From NCBI GenBank assembly GCA_003024985.2, contig PXIH01S0001735.1: a stretch of 14,944 bases of DNA; one strand, 5' to 3'. Origin of the DNA: Euperipatoides rowelli (taxonomy: Eukaryota > Onychophora > Udeonychophora > Euonychophora > Peripatopsidae). Positions 7,732 to 14,944 of this stretch are shown here, one piece after another (the first letter of the stretch is position 1; every line of letters starts with the position of its first letter). The translations under genes were made by a program, and so were the position numbers. The notes beneath the pieces are model-generated. The model ran no database searches. It was not told where the DNA came from and saw nothing but the letters and a program-made list of their open reading frames with translations.

Positions 7732-8110
7732 CAGTAATCACCACTTTATGCATTACTTGAACACAGTTTGTAACAAAAAAATTCCAAAACTCGGGGATTA
7801 AATTACCATTAGTTTCTATGGAAAAAAAAAAATTCATTCCTGAGCCCAAAAGCTAACAATTTTTCCACTTAATTATGCTAAAATATTATTCATCTCATAA
7901 ACAAGGGCAAAAAATAACTAGGTGTAGAAACAAATAAATAAACCATAATATACTGTACTAACATAAAAGTTGTACAGTACATACTGTTTATTTACTAAAT
8001 TCATTGTAAATATATAAAAAAAAAAATAGCAAAAATTAAAAAAATGATTGTTTAGCCTAGACTCACAATAAAAAAAAATATTAATTGTTTGTGTACAGTA
8101 ACATTAAATT
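7732..8110. mobile_element. Possible pogo/Tigger-like transposon end
   Basis: TACAGTAATCACCACTTTATG at 7732 recalls the TA-CAGTAATCCCCC-like tips of pogo/Tigger elements. It is followed by CTCGGGGATTAAATTACCAT and TTTCTATGGAAAA, a pattern I associate with their subterminal regions. An inverted pair TACTGTAC/GTACAGTA lies at 7951-7958 and 7972-7979. I could not find a matching right terminus; TACTACTGTA at 8890-8899 matches only the first seven bases. The extent and the class are both uncertain. Confidence 0.3.
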
Positions 8111-9369
8111 TTAAAAAAGCATTTGTAATGCAGTAAAAAAATGTTTATTTGTTCTCGGTCTATGTTGCTATGATGATGTCTAAAAAGAAGACAATGTGTC
8201 TGATGACTAGCGAACAGATGATGCAAATGATCCAGCTGAATCATCTTCTCTTCCATCGGAATGGAATGCTGATACATCCCCGAATGTGAAGGCTGAGGCT
8301 CAGAAGTAGCAGCAGTAGCATGGCAGGGTGAAAAAATGAAGAAATGACTGTCGGCTTTCTGCATATTTGAGCCCATTTTGTAAAAGGGAAAAAAAAATGG
8401 ATACGAACAAATAAGATGGTAAGATAAAATGAGCAGTGATATTGTACTTTATCTAAATAATACTGCAAACTGAACAAGATAAAAATGTGTTTTGAAAGAT
8501 TTTGAAAAATGTTTTTCCAATAACAATGTTTCAGCAAGTGAGCTAATATCAGATGAAGATGTGATGATGGTTAAAAGTCTAAGTGTGACTGGTTGTTGTG
8601 ACTGTGAAAGATACTCGGGGCAAATTACATTACAGTTTTATTGACTGGATTAATTACAAGAACACAAAATACTTATCAAATTCACTTTGTGAATGTAAAC
8701 ATAGTCAGAGGAAACTTTGACTCCAATCATCATAACTGGATTAACTACTAAAAGCAGATACAAAACCAACTGTCGATAAAATTCTTACAAACTTAATTTA
8801 AAGAAATCTATTTACAAATTACTACTTATTTTTATTTACATATATTTATTTAGATTATAACATGGCATCTTAAAAATCATTTAGAAATCTACTACTGTAT
8901 TTTTTTTTTTTAGATTTAGTGGCAATACACGAGAAAATGATCGGGAATTGCATTAACATCATCCTAATTGTTGTCTTTTGTTAAAGTTGTTTAAAATTTT
9001 CTGTTCGTAAATGTAAAAAGCACGTTTGTATTGGAGTTGTAGACATTAAATGCATGTATATAAATTTGAAGCATTCATATGTGCTGGCTCATCTGAACAA
9101 CTTCATTGGAAAGTGAGTTGTTGAGAGTTAGTTCATTAAAGTATGATAGAACCTAACAGCAATAGGAAAAATGTATTAGGTATCTGACATCTAGTGGTGA
9201 GAGTCTATTATTTTTAATTTCCTGGATAAAGTTAAAACATGTAACAAATTAATATGTCTTATACTTGTTGGAGCAGTATACTGTATACATATCACTCTAA
9301 TTGGCCATATATGGTCTAATAATAATAATATAATACTGTATCCAAGATACAATTTTCCACTGGCTTTAG
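8111..9369. other. Unassigned stretch, no supported gene
   Basis: The plus strand at about 8190-8310 is relatively GC-rich and could be a decayed coding tail: one frame gives an acidic, Asp/Ser-rich stretch with several stops. It overlaps minus-strand open stretches of 90 and 98 codons that match nothing I know. If the pogo-like end at 7732 is real, this could be its interior. The rest is AT-rich with no visible repeats. Confidence 0.5.
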
Positions 9370-10199
9370 CAATCAAGTAATGATTTCATTTATAATAAAT
9401 TTCAAGATTTCCAAAAAAAAATGAAATTAGCACGCGATGTCAGAAACTGGAAAAACCTTGACCTTGATAAATTATTATATGATATAGCAAATATACATTG
9501 GCATAATATTATGCTTCTTGACTTGGACCAGCAAACTAATCTCTTCACCACTTATTTTCTGGATGTAATAAATTTAAATGCTCCAAAAATCAAAATTACC
9601 AAAAGTAAATATCAAAAAAGAGCTCCATGATTGACAAAGAAGCACTAAAATATATTGAATAAAAAAAAACAGAGCTAAAGAAAAAGCTTTGTGCCTGGGT
9701 AACCATGAATTATGGTCTCAATATAAAAAACTAAAAAAAATTAAACGGGATCAAAAAAAAAAAAGGAAAACATTTCTACAGAAAGAAAATTTCAAATAAT
9801 AAAGGAAATACCAGGACCTTATGACAAATTGTAAATGAAATAACCGTCAGAGAACCGACAAGGGATACTTTGCAAAATTGCTCGCTAACTGCGAATATTT
9901 TAAATGATTTCTTTATAAATTTAGGAGACACTAGCTCTGATAAAGAATTTTTCTCCTAACTAGATAAAGATGATGATTCAGTTTTGAAAGACAAACACAA
10001 TAATTTTGATGTTAAGAGATTGAAGTATTTCAAAACAGTGGAAAAGTCATAAGTCCTTGGAATTATAAACACAATGATCTACTGCTGGTCATGATGAGAT
10101 TGGTTCTAAACTCTAGAAGTTGTCTCTTCCTGTTACACTAGACATTATCACATATCTAATCAATGCCTTTCTAAAAATTGTATTTTTTTCCCCTCATCA

Positions 10200-10223
10200 T
10201 CATATGTCTGCCGATGACATCAT
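10200..10223 (+). repeat. 24-bp internal copy of the reverse transcriptase catalytic-box DNA
   Basis: This 24-base stretch matches 10707-10730 at 23 of 24 positions. The only difference is GAT here versus AAT there, at the first Asp codon of the catalytic ADD box. It sits just upstream of the KKGD-NKPENYR block, where the family normally encodes other residues. It therefore looks like a templated insertion or replacement from about 507 bases downstream, made before the donor codon mutated. Confidence 0.8.
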
Positions 10224-10706
10224 AAAAAAGGAGACATAAATAAACCAGAAAACTATAGATCAATATCCATCTTACCAATACTGGGTAAAATTCTGGAAAA
10301 GATAGTAAAAAACAGTTATTTGAATTTCTTGATCACTGGTCTATGATTTCTCCCTATAGATCAAAGTGGTTTTACACCATTACATTCAGTTGAAACATGT
10401 CTTTTCACCCTAACTAATGATTGGCTTGAAAATCTTGAAACCATTAAATTGACCGCTGTCGTTTCTCTGGATTTGGAAAAGGCTTTCGACAGCATATAAA
10501 TCCCATTGTTACTTTTAAAATTAAAACAAACTGGTTTTGATGATAATGTACTAAAATGGACATCAAGCGGTAAAATTCAAAAATGCCTTATCATACTTCA
10601 AACCAGTTAAATTAGGAGTTCCTCAGGAATTCCTGCTGGGACCTTTAATGTTCTTGATTTACATAAATGATTTACCGGATATCCTGGACAATAAAGATAG
10701 CAAAAT

Positions 10707-10730
10707 TCATATGTCTGCCAATGACATCAT
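10707..10730 (+). repeat. Donor-site partner of the 24-bp internal copy
   Basis: This is the catalytic box in its proper place, between LDNKDSKI and ILSCSAS. It is the partner of 10200-10223. Confidence 0.8.
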
Positions 10731-11723
10731 TCTTAGTTGTTCTGCTTCTAACCTAAAAACCATGGAATCATTGTCTAAATAACCTTGCAAAAATATGTGT
10801 CTGGTCGAATAAAAATTTCCTCTACTTAAATAGTAAAAAAACTTTGTGTACTATCATAAATTCCAGGAAAAATTACAAAAAATTTGAAACGTATAATTTT
10901 TCCTTAACAATAAATAATCAAATTTAATTTCCCCCTTCTATAAAGATACTGTGTGTCCATATAGACTGCTTTCTCAAATGGGACTTACATATAAATGATA
11001 TAGTAAAAAAAATCTGCTTACAAAGTGAGATTGTTATTCAATTAAGAAATTACCTAACACAAAAAGAATTATGTATGGTTTATGATGCTCTTATAGCATC
11101 AAACCTAAATTTCTGCATTACAATATGGTTTAATTGTGGTTCTGCTCTGCAAAATAGGCTTCAAATGATAATGAATACCTCAGTTGGAACTAGGCCTATT
11201 GTGTTTGGGCCTAGCCGATCTAGCGCCTCAGGGGCCTTAAAGATTCTTGAATGGCTTAATTTAAGTGAAAAACGGCATTTACATTTAGCTCAATTATTGT
11301 GGAAATGTACTAACCACCTGGCTCCCATAGGTCTTATTCAACTCCTGGAAAAACGTCTCAAACCAAGGATCTATCACTAGATCAATTATTACTCATGGAG
11401 ACCTTATGAAATATTCTCTTAGGAAAAAAACTTACTGAGGGCTCTTTTAAACATATGGGTCCTAAGATTTGGAACAAAATACCTATAAATATAAGAACCT
11501 CAAGTACACTAAAGGAGTTTAGAAAAAAAATACTTTTAATTCTTGTTAGTTCAACATAATATAAAAACTTTCACAGTGTTTTATAGATATCAAGGACGTT
11601 GTTCTAGATAGATGGGAGGAGGATAAAAAAACTTAATGTTATAGATTTATTTTTGCCTTCATTTTTACCTTATGTGATTTTTATATGTGTTTTTATATAA
11701 GATATTAATATATAACAATATTA

Positions 11724-11788
11724 CCGAGATCTCTCGGATAACAGCCTACTACTATAGGCTGAAGAGATTGATGAACTAATCTAATCTA
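11724..11788 (+). other. Structured 3' end of the LINE
   Basis: Two perfect small hairpins stand side by side: CCGAGA-TC-TCTCGG (11724-11737) and CAGCCTA-CTACTA-TAGGCTG (11742-11761). A short CTAATCTAATCTA tail follows (11776-11788). Hairpins plus a short tandem tail are known at the 3' ends of CR1/L2-type LINEs, where the reverse transcriptase recognises the RNA. The sequence beyond shows no element features, so this is the likely 3' border. Confidence 0.7.
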
Positions 11789-12362
11789 AAAACATTCCTG
11801 GATTGGTCAATACTTTATAAAAGTGAACTAAGAATGAAATATGGTTAAGATTTGAGCTACTGTTATACAACCAGATCATTGGTCCATAGTCAAATATAGC
11901 AGAAATTGATTATTATTATTATAAAAATTAATTTGGCTTGGCTATAATATTCCGTACTTTCTTAATTTGACTGAATCATAAATTTTAATTTAATAAGAGA
12001 TTAACACTATATTATTTTAATAAATATACGATAAGAATACAAACCATTTTCAGCATCCACATAATCTAAATAAATTAGACAGCTTTAAAGTTTCTTTACA
12101 AGGCTGTTGTAAAATAACTACTATTGTAGGTGATCAATTTCTATATAATAATTTTTGGGGAAGGTTTTCTCATTATATAACACAGAGAATAGAGTTTGCT
12201 TCACAAATACAGTAGCTAATGTAAAAATTTATGGTGTATATTATTAAAATATGCATATAGTATTATTATTGCAAACTTGAGAGATAAAAGAAAAATATTA
12301 ACTGCAACCTAAAATAATTAAGATTGTTAACCATAATAATTTTAAAATGGTTCACTAAAACT
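11789..12362. other. AT-rich spacer, no feature seen
   Basis: This lies between the LINE end and the satellite. There is a short (ATT)n-like tract at about 11909-11922 and otherwise no coding or repeats that I can support. Confidence 0.6.
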
Positions 12363-12765
12363 AAGTTTTTTAAAAAATAATGTTACCATATATATAAATG
12401 TGTATGCTCCTAGACTAAAAATTAAAAGTAAATGAATTTCAAGGGTTGGTCCAAGGTGATCACTTGCCACATAACCAAGCTTCAAAAGTTTTTAAAAAAT
12501 AATTGAAAAACAGTTTAAAATTAAAAATATACAGAACGTTATATGTGTATGTTCGACTTAAAATTAACAATAGCCTAATTGAATTTCAAAGGTTGGTCCA
12601 AGGTGATTACTTGCCTCACAACCAAGCTTCAAAAGTTTTTAAAAAATAACTGAAAAACGGTTGAAAATTAAAAATATACAGAACGTTATATAAAAATGTT
12701 TGTGTTAGACTAAAAATTAAAAGTAAATGAATTTTAAGGGTTGGTCCAAGGTGATTACTTGCCTC
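12363..12765. repeat. ~147-bp tandem satellite, about 2.7 copies
   Basis: The core GGGTTGGTCCAAGGTGATCA (or its variant) recurs at 12443, 12590 and 12737. Unit starts at GAATTT are 12434, 12581 and 12729, giving periods of 147 and 148. The left flank (12363-12433) is a partial unit missing ~25 bases, and the last unit stops after ACTTGCC at about 12765 where a TA run begins. Units also share AAGTTTTTAAAAAATAA and ACAGAACGTTATAT. Inside the core, TTGGTCCAA and AAGGTGATCACTT are near-palindromic. No coding is supported. The array could be part of a larger satellite or internal repeats of a transposon. Confidence 0.92.
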
Positions 12766-12780
12766 TATATATATATATAC
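12766..12780. repeat. (TA)n microsatellite
   Basis: A short alternating TA tract directly abuts the last satellite unit. Confidence 0.8.
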
Positions 12781-13862
12781 AATATTGGAACTTAAAAGAA
12801 TTTGAACAAATGCAATAAACATTCTTGAATCTCATTTTCATGTAATTGAAGTTGAGCACAAACTCTTTTCTAATTTATTAATGTTAGTATATAAACAAAT
12901 AATGTATAGTATAATTATATTACCAGATGAAATGGCACCCATTATGGCTCCCCTAACTCACACCTCTTGTAAATATTCTTCTTAATAATGCATTTTTGGT
13001 ATTTAATTATTATTTCATGTGAATTATGTTGAGTAACTATCACATTCCTACAGAGTTTGGATTGACATTATGCACTGAAGTTTATATAAATGGATTCAAA
13101 ATTTAATTCATCTAGGCTCTTAGGCATTATCCAAGACACTGGGATATTCATACTAGGACTAATACCATATTCAATCTTGTTGAAGTAACAAGTAGTTTGG
13201 ATTTTTCCCATATATTTGCATTAAGGATGGTTGCTTGATGAAGTTTTCTCTTAAATCAAGGTAGTGTTAGCGGCAGATGGAGCGGACTGCATCCAATCCA
13301 ATTACATAACATTAATGGCGATAAATGGATAGCATGACCAAAAGTTTAAGAGGAGATAGGCATTAAGTTTATTTTCTTAACTGTAAACTTTGATCGTTCA
13401 AAATCTTAGATTAGCAACACTGTCAGATTTGGATTTTTACCTACAGACTACTAAAATTGTTAATGTCTAATAAGTCTGAATACTGAAAAATTAACCAGTT
13501 CAGGATTACCCTATCTTTCTAATTTTCTTTAGAATGCAAAATGCAAGAAAAATTATCATAATCTTTTGTAATTGGGACCCATATCCTTTAGAGGGCTAGG
13601 GTCTCCATAAGATGATTAAATTTATGTATGCATTGTGTACAATATAAATAATGTATTTTCCTGTACATATTTTTCTAATATAATAAAGAAATATAATAAT
13701 GCTTATTTAATCTATAAAACAATTTAATAATTTCTATACTTTATTTAGCATTCCATCATCTAGTGGTAATTAGTGTGAATAGATTTATTTTGAGGACAGA
13801 AAAGGGTGTTATTGGAATAGAATTAAAGACTTGTTACTAAGATTTTCATATCTGAAGAGCTG
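12781..13862. other. Unassigned AT-rich stretch
   Basis: No gene is supported. A mildly GC-richer patch lies at 13260-13345. A TGTACATA box at 13662-13669 is followed by AATAAA at 13682-13687, which could be the tail of an unseen 3' UTR or element, but both are easy to meet by chance in this composition. Confidence 0.55.
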
Positions 13863-14107
13863 AATGCAATCAGGCTACTCCACAAGCTGCGGCTGGTGGA
13901 ATGTCCACCAGATATAGTGGGTAGCTGTGAATAATGAATAAACAGTCCCTGACAATCAGCAAAGTAGATGAGTTCTTCAGCCCAGTAAGGCAACTCTCCT
14001 AGGAGAAGGAAACTGTGATCACAAATCCTGCACTTGGTTCTTGGGGCCCTTGTGCAGTATGAGCCCCATTGAAAAATTCATGGTTAGTTAAAATATTTGT
14101 TTTAGAA

Positions 14108-14252
14108 TGCCATGCGACCTGATTATCAGTCAGCACGACCCAGTATGCCATGAAGCTGGACGTGTCAAAATGATATTCTGGGAACACTGCCATGTGATCT
14201 GACTGCCCATCAATGCGATTCAGTATCCTTTGAAGCTGAACATGACAAATTG
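14108..14252 (+). repeat. Imperfect ~80-bp direct repeat in the LINE leader
   Basis: TGCCATGCGACCTGATTATC at 14108 and TGCCATGTGATCTGACTGCC at 14188 start two related units. Both continue through a CAGTATnC...TGAAGCTG block to a CATGACAAA-like end. The second unit is incomplete. Repeats of this sort in LINE 5' regions can be promoter modules; that role is inferred. Confidence 0.7.
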
Positions 14253-14314
14253 TTAACAATAAGGAGGCAACAATAAGGAATTAACAAAAAATCAGAAAAG
14301 GAATAGACATATTA

Positions 14315-14944
14315 AAATTGGAAGTTAAGAGGTCTTAACAAATAGGAAAATTAGCAGAGGTACGGTATGAAATGAAATGACTAGAATGGAAATTGAGATA
14401 TTGGAAATATCAGACTTTATGGGAAGAAAATGTGGACTTCATGACTACCATAAGAGGAGAGAACTTCAGAGAAATAACAACAGGGGAGGAATGAAAAGAA
14501 GAGTAGGATTCAAAGTGAAAGAGGGTATGGCAAGACATGTGTGAAATGTATGGAGGATTTCAAAAAGAATAATTGCAATATGATTTGAAGAGAAGAAAAT
14601 AAGTCTACTATTATACAGGTTTTATGCTCCAACGACAGATAGCAATGAAGAAGAAATTGAAGAATTCTACAGTCTGTTAGTAGACATGTTACAAAGAAAG
14701 TAATTTATAGATGTAGTGATAATATTATAGGTGATTGGATTGTTAAAGTGGAAAAAAGTAGAGACAGAAATAATGTTAGTCCATGGGATTAGGAAAAAGA
14801 AACGAAATAGGCAACCTATTTGTTAATTTTTGTAACAGCCAAGAACTAAAGTAAAGACTTGTAAAAAAAATCTAGAATTAACCCTTTTCCACTCCACACA
14901 GTTTCGGACTTTTGGATCCTACCACTTCACCAAAAAAAAAAAAA
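14315..14944 (+). pseudogene. RTE-like LINE endonuclease domain, broken and 3'-incomplete
   Basis: In life this domain nicks target DNA to prime reverse transcription. It begins with a WKLRGLN block at 14315, like the TWNVRTLN start of these endonucleases. GKLAEVRYEMK follows, then EILEISDFMG (aligned to ILGISEVRW). A GVGFI-like segment appears as RVGFKVKEGMARHV at about 14500. YAPTTDSNEEEIEEFY at 14623-14670 is intact and diagnostic. GDWIVKV (14730-14750) matches GDWNAKV, but the catalytic Asn is Ile. PWD (14782-14790) and ATYL then follow, as in WGLGERNERGDRLL. Stops and at least two frameshifts break it, and it runs into poly(A) at 14933-14944. That run may be a scaffold-edge artefact or a real A tract. 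Confidence 0.78.

Larger units (their letters stand above)
9370..11559 (+). pseudogene. LINE ORF2 (endonuclease end plus reverse transcriptase), many lesions
   Basis: The frame at 9421 gives ARDVRNWKNLDLDKLLYDIA and NLNAPKIKITKSKYQKRAP, the connector after the endonuclease. The conserved APW is broken by TGA at 9628-9630. Around 9670-9790, in shifted frames, lies a Lys-rich segment (KALCLGNHELWSQYKKLKK). Reverse transcriptase starts at about 10238 with NKPENYRSISILPILGKI. DQSGFTPLHSVETCLFTLT follows at about 10360-10420, then motif A TAVVSLDLEKAFDSI (10452-10496) with the first catalytic Asp (10470-10472) and a stop at 10497. Frame 10606-10779 carries GVPQEFLLGP (normally GVPQGSVLGP), LIYINDLPD, and the catalytic box as SANDI: the first Asp of the ADD box is Asn (AAT, 10720-10722). 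The thumb and C-terminus are open at 11075-11377, and GPKIWNKIP near 11455-11483 ends at the stop 11557-11559. It is inactive on several counts. Confidence 0.88.
9370..11788 (+). mobile_element. Degenerate Jockey/CR1-like LINE, nearly complete ORF2 region
   Basis: This ~2.4-kb plus-strand element holds, in order, the end of the endonuclease/connector region, reverse transcriptase, thumb, C-terminal domain, 3' UTR with two small hairpins and a short CTAAT-type repeat tail. The 5' part of the endonuclease is missing or unrecognisable before 9370. Stops and frameshifts occur throughout, much more than in the LINE at 209-2003, so this is an older copy. The two are not the same family: their thumb and C-terminal sequences differ. 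A target duplication was not found. Confidence 0.85.
13863..14944 (+). mobile_element. 5' part of an RTE-like LINE, cut by the window edge
   Basis: A GC-richer leader (about 13863-14270) precedes an apurinic-type endonuclease domain in plus orientation. The leader holds a 12-bp palindrome TCTCCTAGGAGA (13995-14006) and an 80-base imperfect direct repeat. The left border is approximate, set where composition changes. The reverse transcriptase would lie beyond the window. The RTE-like label rests on endonuclease motif style. Confidence 0.7.

Noticed and set aside
8104-8537. Minus-strand 90- and 98-codon open stretches
   Set aside because: Two overlapping frames of the same locus, His/Ser/Phe-rich by composition; no domain recognised and no splice signals.
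13636-13687. Pumilio-like TGTACATA followed by AATAAA as a host 3' UTR
   Set aside because: No upstream coding sequence; both words are common by chance in such AT-rich DNA.
13999-14259. 86-codon minus-strand open stretch
   Set aside because: It lies antisense to the LINE leader and its subrepeats; no motif.

Overview
The window looks like gene-poor, transposon-rich nuclear DNA from an invertebrate animal. It is very AT-rich by eye and carries many homopolymer runs and a few undetermined bases. No host gene, tRNA, rRNA or CRISPR array is visible. The nearest matches I recognise from memory are transposon families common in arthropods and other invertebrates: a non-LTR reverse transcriptase of Jockey/CR1 type, a Tc1/mariner-type transposase with an N-terminal helix-turn-helix domain, hAT elements, and an RTE-like endonuclease. 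An arthropod source is a guess; no species can be named.

Layout. At 56-2139, two ~95% identical direct repeats (56-208 and 2004-2139) bracket a minus-strand LINE fragment whose reverse transcriptase is nearly open (327-1828, one frameshift). A MITE-like inverted-repeat element follows at about 2141-2390. At 2563-4650 lies a decayed Tc1/mariner-type element with ~100-bp terminal inverted repeats. Its transposase remnant is cut in two by a 1104-bp hAT element (3043-4146) with a perfect 8-bp target-site duplication. At 4877-6085 a ~0.6-kb unlabelled sequence is duplicated in tandem. A second, 301-bp hAT-type MITE sits at 6225-6525. From 6534 to 9369 the DNA is mostly unassigned, with a possible pogo/Tigger-like end near 7732. 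At 9370-11788 there is a heavily mutated but long plus-strand LINE, with the end of its endonuclease region, its reverse transcriptase, its C-terminal domain and a structured 3' end. A ~147-bp tandem satellite lies at 12363-12765. The window closes with the 5' region and endonuclease domain of a third, RTE-like LINE (13863-14944), which runs off the edge.

The genes do not form a working pathway. Every recognisable reading frame belongs to a mobile element, and all are broken. What the window does offer is a readable history: hAT into Tc1/mariner, LINE insertion with a very long apparent target duplication, a recent segmental tandem duplication, and a short templated copy inside the middle LINE that keeps an ancestral catalytic codon. 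I found no convincing undescribed defence or regulatory system.
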